Positions 28,168-37,168 of a stretch of DNA of 37,168 nucleotides are shown piece after piece (position 1 is the stretch's first letter; each line of letters opens with the position of its first letter). The notes below the pieces were generated by a model. The model was not told the origin of the DNA. It ran no database searches and worked only from the letters and a program-made list of their open reading frames with translations. The translations under genes and the position numbers were made by a program. Source of the stretch: Methanobacteriota archaeon (GTDB lineage: Archaea > Thermoplasmatota > Poseidoniia > Poseidoniales > Poseidoniaceae); assembly GCA_018701175.1 (NCBI GenBank), contig JABIWF010000079.1, forward strand, positions 1-37,168. The letters are read 5' to 3'.

Positions 28168-29219
28168 GCGACAAACCAGCACGACCAGCACGCGCAATTA
28201 AACTGAATGTTTTGAATGAACCAAAGGAAAGTTACACAGGCGGAAAATCTTCACTATGCCCTGGCTGTGGACACGACCAAATCTCCAATGTCATTATTTC
28301 GGCAGCATGGGAAAACGGAATTGAACCGCACCGTGTAGCGAAGATGTCTGGAATTGGTTGCTCTTCGAAAACACCAGCCTACTATCTAGGACAGTCGCAT
28401 GGATTCAACACCGTTCACGGCCGTATGCCATCCGTCACAACAGGTGCTTATGCCATCAACAAGGATCTATTGTACATCGGTGTATCCGGTGACGGAGATT
28501 CTGCTTCAATCGGCATCGGACAACTTATTCACGCCATTCGAAGAAACATGGACATGGTCTACATTGTCGAAAACAACGGCGTTTACGGCTTAACCAAAGG
28601 ACAATACTCGGCTACTGCAGACATTGGTTCGAAGAAAAAGAAAGGTGAACCAAACAAAACCCAACCAATTGACTTGTGCGCTCTTGCCATCAACCTAGGA
28701 TGCACCTTTGTTGCCCGTTCGTTCTCAGGCTCAAAGAAGCAACTCGGTTCACTTCTCAAGGCTGCAATGTCTCACAAAGGCTTCGCACTGATTGATGTTA
28801 TCAGCCCCTGTGTTACGTTCAACAACAACGATGAATCAATGCGCTCGTATGGATATGTTAAGGAAAACGAAATCACACTGCACATGACCGATTACATCCC
28901 TCACTTCAATCCGGTTGAAGAAATTGAAGTCCCAGAAGGACACTTTAGAGATATCGAACTGCATGACGGCTCAACAATCCGCCTCGAGACTATCTCGGCA
29001 GAACACGACCCAGGAAATGCTGTGGCTGCTCTTACAGCACTTCACGAAGCTGAATCAAATCAAAAGCACGTTACTGGATTGTTGTATTTTGACAACACCA
29101 AACCTTCACTGGCCGAAGATATGGGACTCGTAGACATCCCTCTTGTCGATATCCCGAATGAGGACCTTCGACCAAACAGAGAAACTCTCGATAAAATCAA
29201 CGCTGCACTTCACGGTTGA
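28164..29219 (+). CDS. korB: 2-oxoacid:ferredoxin oxidoreductase beta subunit
   Basis: 'LCPGCGHDQISNVI', 'GIGCSSKTPAYYLGQSHGFNTVHGRMPSVTTGAY', 'GVSGDGDSASIGIGQLIHAIRRNMDMVYIVENNGVYGLTKGQYSAT' (ThDP binding). Confidence 0.95.
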   Translation: MSDKPARPARAIKLNVLNEPKESYTGGKSSLCPGCGHDQISNVIISAAWENGIEPHRVAKMSGIGCSSKTPAYYLGQSHGFNTVHGRMPSVTTGAYAINKDLLYIGVSGDGDSASIGIGQLIHAIRRNMDMVYIVENNGVYGLTKGQYSATADIGSKKKKGEPNKTQPIDLCALAINLGCTFVARSFSGSKKQLGSLLKAAMSHKGFALIDVISPCVTFNNNDESMRSYGYVKENEITLHMTDYIPHFNPVEEIEVPEGHFRDIELHDGSTIRLETISAEHDPGNAVAALTALHEAESNQKHVTGLLYFDNTKPSLAEDMGLVDIPLVDIPNEDLRPNRETLDKINAALHG

Positions 29220-29242
29220 TTTCTAGTGAAGTGTTAGGTGAG

Positions 29243-30316
29243 ATGATGGCAATTGCACCCATCTTGGTGACGGTTGCTGTTGTTGGTGGTGTGTGTTACT
29301 ACATCATCCACTCTCGGAGGAAGAAGAACAAGTTACTCAGTGCTGCGGCTCGGAGAGAGAAACACGCACCGAAAGAATCTCTTTCACCGCGACGTATCAA
29401 TTCAACAGGCAAAGCGGTTGAAGACGCTCAAGACGAACAACCAACTGAGAGATTGAGTGACAGCCAGATGGCAGGGGATAGCGTTTCGAGAGATAATCTG
29501 AACACAACCTCTTCTGAAAAAGACAACGCCCTCTCTGCATCCGGATCAAAAAACACCGTAACCGAATTGAGTGATTCAAGTCGTCAAATCGACGAACTCT
29601 CAAAACAAGAACGAGAAGAATACGATGAGAGAGATCAAGAGCGCGATGAAAATCTGATGTCGTTGAGACTTTTGGTAGAGGACCTTTTTGGGGACGAAAC
29701 AACGAACATTAAAACTACCGAAAACACCGGACAAACCGAGGAAAACGAAGTTCAAGACGACGAACTCACAAACTCAACCATCGAACTTCGAACCACTTGG
29801 ATTGAAGAAAATGAAGAACCCTTGAACCAACATGCCGCGTTGGTAGAGGCCGAAGAAATTGGCAGTGGAATCCAAGTCTTAGATTCGTCTTCCACAATCA
29901 ACGACGATATCGAAGAACGGCTTGAGCGTGAAGGTGGAAAGACTGGTGAGGTTCAGGTATCACTTGCTTGGGACGATTACAATGACTTAGATTTACACAT
30001 TTTTTGTCCTTCTGGTGAACGAATTTATTTCAACAATAAGACAAGTGAGTGTGGCGGAGAACTCGACGTTGACATGAATGTTCGACCGACAAGTAAGAAT
30101 GCAGTCGAAAACGTAGTTTGGATTGAAGACGCGCCGATTGGAAAATACAAGGTAGGTGTGCATTTTTACAAGCACCACCCGAAAGAGGACACGACCGATA
30201 CATGTTTGTTCAGGGCAAGAGTCACCATTCACGGCGTGGTTCGCGATTATTCCGGTCAAATTACTCACGGCCAAGCCATGCAGATGGTGACCAGTTTTAC
30301 TTTGAAAGAGGCGTGA
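29243..30316 (+). CDS. N-terminally anchored protein with C-terminal YfaP/DUF2135-like domain
   Basis: N-terminal TM 'IAPILVTVAVVGGVCYYII', long acidic low-complexity linker, C-terminal 'VSLAWDDYNDLDLHIFCPSGERIYFNNKTSECGGELDVDMN...APIGKYKVGVHFYKHH'. Confidence 0.75.
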   Translation: MMAIAPILVTVAVVGGVCYYIIHSRRKKNKLLSAAARREKHAPKESLSPRRINSTGKAVEDAQDEQPTERLSDSQMAGDSVSRDNLNTTSSEKDNALSASGSKNTVTELSDSSRQIDELSKQEREEYDERDQERDENLMSLRLLVEDLFGDETTNIKTTENTGQTEENEVQDDELTNSTIELRTTWIEENEEPLNQHAALVEAEEIGSGIQVLDSSSTINDDIEERLEREGGKTGEVQVSLAWDDYNDLDLHIFCPSGERIYFNNKTSECGGELDVDMNVRPTSKNAVENVVWIEDAPIGKYKVGVHFYKHHPKEDTTDTCLFRARVTIHGVVRDYSGQITHGQAMQMVTSFTLKEA

Positions 30317-30323
30317 TTCAAAC

Positions 30324-30644
30324 TCAATAGATTCTACCCGTTAAACGGCGCATGATACGAGTGAAAAAGGATACATTCGGCCGTTCACTCAAGCCTAAAC
30401 GCCAATCAAGTTCGTTTGCATTGTCAAACTTAAGAAGTTCTTCAAATCCTCCAATCCATTCATCGTCAATGAATATTTGTGGAATCGTTTTGCTCCCATT
30501 GGTACGAACACGAAACTCCGAGTCGGTACGCCTCGATGAACCGAGACGGATTTCATCGTACGCGACACCTTTCGAATCGAGTAACCGTTTGGCATTTACG
30601 CATGCACCACAGCCTCTGTTCGTGTACAATTCGACCTTGGCCAT
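30324..30644 (-). CDS. Glutaredoxin
   Basis: 'VELYTNRGCGACVNAKRLLDSKGVAYDEI...TIPQIFIDDEWIGGFEEL' with CGAC active site and TIPQIF cis-Pro motif. Confidence 0.92.
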   Translation of the reverse strand: MAKVELYTNRGCGACVNAKRLLDSKGVAYDEIRLGSSRRTDSEFRVRTNGSKTIPQIFIDDEWIGGFEELLKFDNANELDWRLGLSERPNVSFFTRIMRRLTGRIY

Positions 30645-30697
30645 GAAACTCGGTAATCACTAAGTGTTTCAAAACCTTTGATTCTTTGATGCGGTGG

Positions 30698-30770
30698 TAG
30701 TCCCTCTCGGATTTGAACCGAGGTCGGAGGAACCAGAATCCTCCATGATGGACCGCTACACTAAGGGACT
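30698..30770 (-). tRNA. tRNA-Gln(CTG)
   Basis: Minus strand AGTCCCTTAGTGTAGCGGTCCATCATGGAGGATTCTGGTTCCTCCGACCTCGGTTCAAATCCGAGAGGGACTA then encoded CCA (30695-30697). 7-bp acceptor AGTCCCT/AGGGACT, anticodon stem GAGGA/TCCTC with loop TTCTGGT, T-loop GGTTCAAATCC. Confidence 0.95.
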
Positions 30771-30873
30771 GTTCGTCTGTGCCAAGAACCATTCCTTCTT
30801 CAATTGAGCGGTGCTGAAACTAAAAAAACGAGGGAGACATTTGCAGTCCTTTCAAAGAAACTACTCACCGGTC

Positions 30874-31068
30874 TTAGACAGTGACGAATCGGAAGAGAAC
30901 CTTCGACACGGCGCTTAGCATGAGGACAATCATGAAAGAGCCCAAGGCCCAACGAGCCCATGGCCGTTCAGTCTTCTCAGGCGGCCACGGGTCAATACCG
31001 AGAGCCTCGGCCTCACGTACGAGTGCCGCGAGTTCTTGCAGTTCCTCTTCCATGGACTGTGCTGCCAT
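30874..31068 (-). CDS. Small membrane protein (64 aa)
   Basis: 'MAAQSMEEELQELAALVREAEALGIDPWPPEKTERPWARWALGSFMIVLMLSAVSKVLFRFVTV': N-terminal helix plus C-terminal TM. Confidence 0.5.
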   Translation of the reverse strand: MAAQSMEEELQELAALVREAEALGIDPWPPEKTERPWARWALGSFMIVLMLSAVSKVLFRFVTV

Positions 31069-31159
31069 GCGTCAACGCACCCGTTGGACCTACATGAGAT
31101 TCACGCATTATCATCCCGACGAAACAAAGACTTGAAGCCAATGGAGTAGAGCGAAAAGT

Positions 31160-32677
31160 ATGAGTGAAGTACCTCAAGGCGTATCATTCCAAGATGTCGA
31201 GCGTAAAGCGCCCCGTCCAACGGCCACGATGACGATGACCCGTGATGGGCCAAATGGTGTCGAAGTTCTTCTGGGACTTCGCTCCGAAACCATGGTTGCC
31301 TTCCCCGGTTACTGGGCTTTCCCTGGTGGGGGATTGTCGCGTGTTGATATTGCCGCTGTAGAGCAATTGGAAGGTTTTGACATCGACGAATCAAAAGCCG
31401 TTGCTTGTATCCTTCGTGAAATGAGTGAAGAATTGGGGTTGGCTCCTTCAAAACAAGGACTTGTTCAATTACCTCTCGAAGCTCGCAAAGAAATCATCGC
31501 TGATAAGAGCAGATATCTACCACTCGCACTCGAAGGTAAATTCCCCTACAACACGTCGGCAATTCGAGTCCTAAGCCATAGGATCACCCCTCCTTTTGGG
31601 CCAATTCAATTTGACAACGCGTTCATGCATGTCCACGCAGGTGCGATTGAAGATGTTCCTGATATCGACCTTGAACCGCAAACTGAGTTCACCGAAATAA
31701 TGTGGGCGACGCCCGTGGAGATTCTCAGGAGATGGGCGAACTATGAAATCAAGGTCGCACCTCCAGTTGTCACCTTAATGATGGAAATTGAAAGAACTCT
31801 TGAACGAAAAAACCGCGATATGGAACTTGCCGCTCACGACATAAGTAAACGATTACCGAGCCGTCAATCGATTCTGTTTGCGTACGGAGTCGAAGTCGTA
31901 CCTGTGAAGACAGCCACATTACCTCCTGCCGACCACACCAACTGTTACCTTGTTGGAGACCCAGAGGGCGAATTCATACTCGTCGATCCTGCCTCCCATT
32001 TACGGGAAGGTATGGAAGATATGGCACAAGCAGTTGACAGACACAAAGGTGAACTGATTGCAATGATGTTCACCCATTCTCATGGCGATCATGTGGGCGA
32101 TATAGGATTGCTAAGAGAAGCATTTGATGTTCCCATTTGGGGAAGCGAATATACTGCTCAAACCGTCAAATGTGACCGGATACTCGAGGACGGAGATATA
32201 CTGGAACTCGGAAACCAATCATGGGAGGTTCTCATTACACCTGGGCATCATCCCGGCCACATTTGTCTCCTCAGCAAGGCAGGATTAATTGCTGGAGACA
32301 TGGTTGCTGGAATTGGAACAATACTGATTCCACCCCACACTGGAGACATGAATGTATATCTTGAGCAACTCGAGCGGCTCAAAAATTTAGACCCACACCT
32401 CCTGTTCCCGAGTCACGGACCCGTAATTGCGCTGCCTGAACAGAAATTCGATCATTACATTCATCACAGAATGGCTCGGCATCAGGCTGTTTTTGATGCC
32501 GTCAAAAAAGGAATGCAAACCCTTTCCGAGATAGCTCAGCACGCATATGCTGACACACCAAACGCTCATCCGGGATTAGCGATGGACCAAACTCTTTCGC
32601 ATTTGCTTTCACACCAACGGGCCGGTGTATTGTCTGAAAAATCCTCGCAGTGGTCCATCGTGGAGACCAAAGTTTAG
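31160..32677 (+). CDS. NUDIX hydrolase - metallo-beta-lactamase fusion protein
   Basis: Nudix box-like 'GYWAFPGGGLSRVD...ILREMSEELGL', followed by MBL 'NCYLVGDPEGEFILVDPASH', 'MFTHSHGDHVGDIGLL', 'TPGHHPGHICLLSKAGLIAGDMV', 'LLFPSHGPVI' and a C-terminal LACTB2-like helical region. Confidence 0.9.
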   Translation: MSEVPQGVSFQDVERKAPRPTATMTMTRDGPNGVEVLLGLRSETMVAFPGYWAFPGGGLSRVDIAAVEQLEGFDIDESKAVACILREMSEELGLAPSKQGLVQLPLEARKEIIADKSRYLPLALEGKFPYNTSAIRVLSHRITPPFGPIQFDNAFMHVHAGAIEDVPDIDLEPQTEFTEIMWATPVEILRRWANYEIKVAPPVVTLMMEIERTLERKNRDMELAAHDISKRLPSRQSILFAYGVEVVPVKTATLPPADHTNCYLVGDPEGEFILVDPASHLREGMEDMAQAVDRHKGELIAMMFTHSHGDHVGDIGLLREAFDVPIWGSEYTAQTVKCDRILEDGDILELGNQSWEVLITPGHHPGHICLLSKAGLIAGDMVAGIGTILIPPHTGDMNVYLEQLERLKNLDPHLLFPSHGPVIALPEQKFDHYIHHRMARHQAVFDAVKKGMQTLSEIAQHAYADTPNAHPGLAMDQTLSHLLSHQRAGVLSEKSSQWSIVETKV

Positions 32678-32702
32678 AACACCTGCATCCCGACGCCAAC
32701 AT

Positions 32703-33722
32703 ATGGCTCGTAGAGTTGAATTTACCAAGGCAGGTTCGCCAAGCACCATTCGAGTAACTGAAATGCCGATGCCAGAACCAAAACAAGGTCAAGTACGGGT
32801 GAAAGTAGCCTTTGCCGGAATCAACTTCGCAGACCTTCTGATGCGACTCGGCTTCTACCAACCGCGCCCACCCTATCCATTCACACCAGGATACGAAGTC
32901 AGTGGAACAATCGATGCTTTGGGTGAAGGTGAATCACACTTTACCATTGGCCAGCGTGTTGTCGCAGCAATGTCCACGGGTGGACAGTCAAGTCATGTCG
33001 TGGTTGATATCAAACGCGTCTTACCATTGCCGGAAGAGATTTCTCTCGAGGCTGCAGCCGCAATGCCGGTAACGTACCTCACAGCACACCATATGTTGCA
33101 TCACCTTGGTCATCTCGATGAAAACGAGTCCGTACTCATTCACGGAGGTGCCGGCGGAGTTGGAACTGCAGCGTTGCAGTTGTGTCAGTGGGCTGGAGTG
33201 AGTAAGGTTTGGGCAACTGCTTCAGGCTCAAAATCAGATATTATCGAATCCTATGGTGGAAGAGCCATCGACCGACACAACCAAGATTTCGTATCAATAA
33301 TCAAAAAAGAAACTGACAATGAAGGCGTAGACCATATTCTTGACCCCATTGGAGGCGACAACCTTACTCGTTCTCTATCGGTTCTAAAAGAAGGCGGCCG
33401 CCTCTATACATACGGCATGTCTGCTGTAGCACCAACCTCGAAACGTTCAATGATTCGTTCGTTTTTAGCATGGAGAAAAACCCCCGCATTTGACCCACTC
33501 AGACTCATGACCAGGAACAGAGGAGTGTTTGGAATCCATATGGGGACTTGGAAGAATGAAGCGGTCATGTTGAAACAATTAGAGCGAATCATGGAGGGAG
33601 TCCTCACTGGAGCACTCAAACCCGTTATTGATTCCATCTTTGATGTCGAAGACGTAGCAAAGGCCCATCAATACCTCCACGATGGAAAAAACATCGGTAA
33701 AGTCCTACTACGGTTTGAGTGA
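32703..33722 (+). CDS. Zinc-type alcohol dehydrogenase / quinone oxidoreductase-like (MDR family)
   Basis: 'VKVAFAGINFADLLMRLGFYQPRPPYPFTPGYEVSGTIDALGEG', 'VLIHGGAGGVGTAALQLCQWAG', 'GGRLYTYGMSA'. ATG at 32703. Confidence 0.9.
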   Translation: MARRVEFTKAGSPSTIRVTEMPMPEPKQGQVRVKVAFAGINFADLLMRLGFYQPRPPYPFTPGYEVSGTIDALGEGESHFTIGQRVVAAMSTGGQSSHVVVDIKRVLPLPEEISLEAAAAMPVTYLTAHHMLHHLGHLDENESVLIHGGAGGVGTAALQLCQWAGVSKVWATASGSKSDIIESYGGRAIDRHNQDFVSIIKKETDNEGVDHILDPIGGDNLTRSLSVLKEGGRLYTYGMSAVAPTSKRSMIRSFLAWRKTPAFDPLRLMTRNRGVFGIHMGTWKNEAVMLKQLERIMEGVLTGALKPVIDSIFDVEDVAKAHQYLHDGKNIGKVLLRFE

Positions 33723-33765
33723 GCATTGAAGAAGCGTCGATGGCAGGTTGGTTTGAGGCGAGCGA

Positions 33766-35940
33766 ATGAAAGCAGCAATGTCAAGTTTCGACCTACGCGC
33801 AGTGGCACGTGAAATGAACGCATTTGCAGGAGCGTATGTCAAAAAAGCATACATGCCTCACTACGAGCAAATTGTGCTGCGAATCAATCCAAAAGAAAGG
33901 GATCAGTTTGACCTCGTATTGGTACGAGGCGCCCGTATTTACACCTCGAACCGAGACCGCCCAATGCCCATGACACCGCCGCCGTTTGCGATGGTCTTGC
34001 GAAAGTATCTGAAAAATGCGCGAATGACTGGTGTACGACAACTCGGATTTGACCGAGTCCTCTGCTTTGACTTCGATACGAAGTTTGGCAAGTACCACCT
34101 GTATGTTGAGGTGTTTCGAGATGGAAACATCATCTTAACCGACGAAGAGGGCGTCATTATCCAACCACTTACACACGCTTCATACGCCGGAAGGACGCTC
34201 AAAAAAGGCGTTGTATACATTCCGCCGCCTGCTGCAATGGATCCACATAACATCAGCGAGGAAGAACTTTCTGAGATGTTCAAATCGTCAGACAGAGACC
34301 TTGTATCGACACTCGGAGGCAAGGTAAACCTTGGAGGAACTCACGCAAATGCTGTCTGTTCTCTCGCAGGTTTTGAAGCAAACATCGACACACAGAGCAT
34401 TGATGCTGGGAAAATACATGACGCCCTTCAGTCGTTATTGGCTGACCTTGCTGAAACTCGTGTAGGCTACTTGTTGCTGAAAGCGGATGAAGAAACGTCT
34501 GCCTCAGAATTAGAAGAAAAAGCAAAGAGTTACTCTCCCAACGGCGACAGAGATCGATTTTATGAAAAATACGCAACTGAAGCAACGCCTACTCTTCTAC
34601 CGAATCATGCTGAGGCCCCAAAGGCCACTTTCTCTTCACTGTGCCAAGCAGTCGACGCTTGGAAAGGAGCGCACGACGCAATGGCGCTGGCTCGACGAGA
34701 GGCCGAAAAATTGGATTTCGCTGCACCAGGGCGAGGACATTCGACCGATGTTGAGCGACTAGAAAGGCGAAAAGCGCAACAAGAAAAGGCACTGGAAGGT
34801 TTTTCTGCGAAAATTGAGAAACAACAAATGCTCGGACATACGATTCAAAACAACTGGACACACATAGAGAGTTTACTGAGCCAAGTTTCTACAGCGGTCG
34901 ATGAAAAGGGTTGGAGTCAAGTTAAAAAAGACGCAAAACAAGTGGATTGGATTGTTTCACTTAACCCAGCACAGCGAACATTCGTGACCGTTTTACCCGA
35001 TGAAGAAGGACGACCGAATGGGCCTCAAGCAACGCTTTCTCTCGATCAAACCGTTCATCAAAATGCTCAACGGCATTTCGAGGCTGCTCGCAAGCAAAAG
35101 GACAAAACCTCTGGAGCGGTTCAAGCGTTGGAAGATACTGTTTTGCATTTACAACGAGCCGTGAAGAAAGAGGCAAAACAGCAAGCGAGTGGGAAACTCA
35201 ACAAAGTGAAACGAAGCAAGCGGTTATGGTTTGAAAGTCACAAATGGAGCATGCTTACTGGAGGGCATTTATTGGTCGGTGGCCGAGATGCCAAAGGCAA
35301 CGACTCCATCGTCAAAAAGCATCTTTCAGGAGCCGATATGTATCTTCACGCAGACTTGCACGGCGCACCAAGTTGTAGCCTACGAGCAACTCAAGGGTTC
35401 GCTGTTGACCAACACAAACCTGCGCACATACCTGATGATGTTCCTGCCTTCAGACTCGTCGACAAACTTGGCGATGAGCGAATAACAACTGAAAAACTGG
35501 AAGAAGCTGCCACGCTCGCTCTGTGCTGGAGTCGTGCTTGGGCTGGAGGGGGGGCTCACGGAACTGTGTATTCAGTCAAGCCCGCACAAGTATCAAAGAC
35601 GGCCCAAACGGGAGAATACGTTGGTAAAGGCTCGTTCATTGTTCGTGGGCAACGCCAATGGTTCAAAGATTTAGATGTTCAAATTGGCATTGGAATCGTT
35701 GCGATTAATGGTGTGCCTCTGCTCATGGGGGGGATGCCTGAGACCATACGATCAATCTGCCAACGGTTTGCTATTCTTCGACCAGGTCTCACTAAAAAGG
35801 AGCAACTCGCCAATCGGATTTACAAAAATACTGGCCTTATGACCGATGATGTACTACCAGTGTTACCCGGTGCTGCAGAAATTATCGAAGATTACGGAAT
35901 CTTCAGTCCTGTGAAAACCAACAACTCAGAAGAAGAGTGA
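33766..35940 (+). CDS. rqcH: NFACT-family protein (RqcH/Rqc2/NEMF homolog), ribosome-associated quality control
   Basis: 'MSSFDLRAVAREMNAFAGAYVKKAY', 'PPPFAMVLRKYLKNARMTGVRQLGFDRVLCFDF', coiled-coil centre, NFACT-R domain 'WFESHKWSMLTGGHLLVGGRDAKGNDSIVKKHLSGADMYLHADLHGAPSCSLRA'. Confidence 0.92.
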   Translation: MKAAMSSFDLRAVAREMNAFAGAYVKKAYMPHYEQIVLRINPKERDQFDLVLVRGARIYTSNRDRPMPMTPPPFAMVLRKYLKNARMTGVRQLGFDRVLCFDFDTKFGKYHLYVEVFRDGNIILTDEEGVIIQPLTHASYAGRTLKKGVVYIPPPAAMDPHNISEEELSEMFKSSDRDLVSTLGGKVNLGGTHANAVCSLAGFEANIDTQSIDAGKIHDALQSLLADLAETRVGYLLLKADEETSASELEEKAKSYSPNGDRDRFYEKYATEATPTLLPNHAEAPKATFSSLCQAVDAWKGAHDAMALARREAEKLDFAAPGRGHSTDVERLERRKAQQEKALEGFSAKIEKQQMLGHTIQNNWTHIESLLSQVSTAVDEKGWSQVKKDAKQVDWIVSLNPAQRTFVTVLPDEEGRPNGPQATLSLDQTVHQNAQRHFEAARKQKDKTSGAVQALEDTVLHLQRAVKKEAKQQASGKLNKVKRSKRLWFESHKWSMLTGGHLLVGGRDAKGNDSIVKKHLSGADMYLHADLHGAPSCSLRATQGFAVDQHKPAHIPDDVPAFRLVDKLGDERITTEKLEEAATLALCWSRAWAGGGAHGTVYSVKPAQVSKTAQTGEYVGKGSFIVRGQRQWFKDLDVQIGIGIVAINGVPLLMGGMPETIRSICQRFAILRPGLTKKEQLANRIYKNTGLMTDDVLPVLPGAAEIIEDYGIFSPVKTNNSEEE

Positions 35941-35941
35941 T

Positions 35942-37168
35942 TCAGTTCTTTTTCCCACCACGGTAGCCACCGCTTTTGTTACCGTAACCGCCGGAGGATT
36001 TCTTGCCACCTTGGTAGCCTTTGCTTGAATTTTTACTTGGTTTGTAATTTTGACCACGTGATTCACCACGGTAAGAATCGCTCTTGCCGTTGCCGCCACC
36101 GCCAGATTTTCCACCACGGTATCCGCCGCCGCCACGACCACCGCCGCCACCGCCACGGTATCCACCGCCGCCACCACGACCACCGCCGTTGCGTGAACCG
36201 TAATGTCCACCGCGGCCACCAGAATCGTTACGATTCGAACGTTGACTACGGTCTGCCGCAATGTATTCAACTTCAAATTCTGGAAGTACTGAAAATTCGG
36301 GTGGTTCAAAATCAACACGGATTCCGACATCTCGTTGAATGCGGCCGTATTGTTTCTTCTGAGGTTTTTGAACAAGGGAAATGACGATGCCCGTATTTCC
36401 ACCTCGAGCTGTTCGACCGCTTCGGTGCTTGTACGCCTTACCGTTTTCAGGAGGATCGTAATGAATCACACAATTTACGCCTTCGACGTCAATTCCACGG
36501 GCTGCAACATCGGTAGCAATCAAGGCCATGCACTCTCCATGTTGGAAACGTTTCATTGCACCGTCTCGCTGACGTTGTGAAAGACCACCGTGGAGCGTTT
36601 CGATTGCCATGCCGTCGAATTGCATCTCATCCCCAACCCGGTCTACCCCGTTTCTGGTTCGACAGAAAATGATGGTTCGTCCACACTTTCGAATGATTTC
36701 AGAAGAAATCGTTGACTTCTTCGAATTTGGCATGAGCCAGAAGTAGTGCGTCATGCTTTCCATGGTCACTTCTTTAGGACCAACTTCGATGGTTACCGGA
36801 TCGGTTTGATAATCACGTACAAGGTCAGCGACTTCGTCATCGAGAGTTGCGCTGAAAAGAATCGTTTGACGGTCTTTCTTGCATCGGTCAAGAATCTTGC
36901 AGACAGGTTCCATGAACCCCATGTCTGCCATTCGATCTGCTTCATCAAGAACAACTATTCCTACGTCATCGAGCGAAACTGCACCCCGCTCCATCATGTC
37001 AATCAAACGACCTGGGCAAGCCACGAGAACATCGATTCCACGTTCGAGTGCACGGTATTGTTTCTGGTAAGAACTACCACCGTACATGGCTTGAACATAG
37101 AGTTGCAATTCGTAGGCTAAAGGATCAAGGACATTGAAGATCTGCTCGGCCAATTCACGGGTTGGTGT
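35942..37168 (-). CDS. DEAD-box RNA helicase with Gly/Arg-rich C-terminal tail, 5'-truncated at window edge
   Basis: 'TPTRELAEQI' at the window edge, 'VACPGRLIDMM', 'VVLDEADRMADMGF', 'ILFSATLDDEV', 'ALIATDVAARGIDVEGVNCVIHYDPP', 'YKHRSGRTARGG'; tail '...GGRGGGGGYRGGGGGGRGGGGYRGG...'. Confidence 0.95.
   Translation of the reverse strand, partial: TPTRELAEQIFNVLDPLAYELQLYVQAMYGGSSYQKQYRALERGIDVLVACPGRLIDMMERGAVSLDDVGIVVLDEADRMADMGFMEPVCKILDRCKKDRQTILFSATLDDEVADLVRDYQTDPVTIEVGPKEVTMESMTHYFWLMPNSKKSTISSEIIRKCGRTIIFCRTRNGVDRVGDEMQFDGMAIETLHGGLSQRQRDGAMKRFQHGECMALIATDVAARGIDVEGVNCVIHYDPPENGKAYKHRSGRTARGGNTGIVISLVQKPQKKQYGRIQRDVGIRVDFEPPEFSVLPEFEVEYIAADRSQRSNRNDSGGRGGHYGSRNGGGRGGGGGYRGGGGGGRGGGGYRGGKSGGGGNGKSDSYRGESRGQNYKPSKNSSKGYQGGKKSSGGYGNKSGGYRGGKKN

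Noticed and set aside
30352-30663. Plus-strand 103-aa ORF opposite the glutaredoxin
   Set aside because: Antisense shadow; the glutaredoxin motifs are unambiguous on the minus strand.
1-37168. Mobile element, prophage, defence island or rRNA operon
   Set aside because: No transposase, integrase, phage structural, restriction, toxin-antitoxin or rRNA signatures were seen.

Overview
The window carries about 26 protein genes and one tRNA on an archaeal chromosome segment. Gene content suggests marine Euryarchaeota (Poseidoniales / Marine Group II-like), but that is inference. Most of it is housekeeping or cell-surface biology: an endonuclease IV-like protein (5'-truncated), GpsA, a Gar1-like RNP protein, a Xi-class GST, a giant FG-GAP-type surface protein, aconitase, a surface cyclophilin, a 2-oxoacid:ferredoxin oxidoreductase, a YfaP/DUF2135 protein, a glutaredoxin, tRNA-Gln(CTG), a NUDIX-MBL fusion, a quinone oxidoreductase-like protein, an NFACT/RqcH homolog and a 5'-truncated DEAD-box helicase. 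The most notable locus is 2411-6376 (minus strand). At first sight it is a PhnCDE 'phosphonate' ABC transporter. The 'PhnD' lipoprotein, however, is a two-lobed protein whose lobes each match the transferrin signature: SCHTG..KSAG...PMG, YSGA.KCL..G.GDVAF.K.ST and PSH. All four transferrin Fe(III) ligands (Asp, Tyr, Tyr, His) are present in both lobes. Its promoter contains two copies of TTTAGGGYGGCCTAAA, a TTAGG-N4-CCTAA palindrome resembling DtxR/IdeR-type iron-regulator operators. I propose an iron-regulated archaeal bilobal transferrin feeding an ABC importer. A second notable gene is a Gar1-domain protein with three RanBP2-type zinc fingers in an RGG-rich tail, resembling eukaryotic FET/Gar1 proteins.
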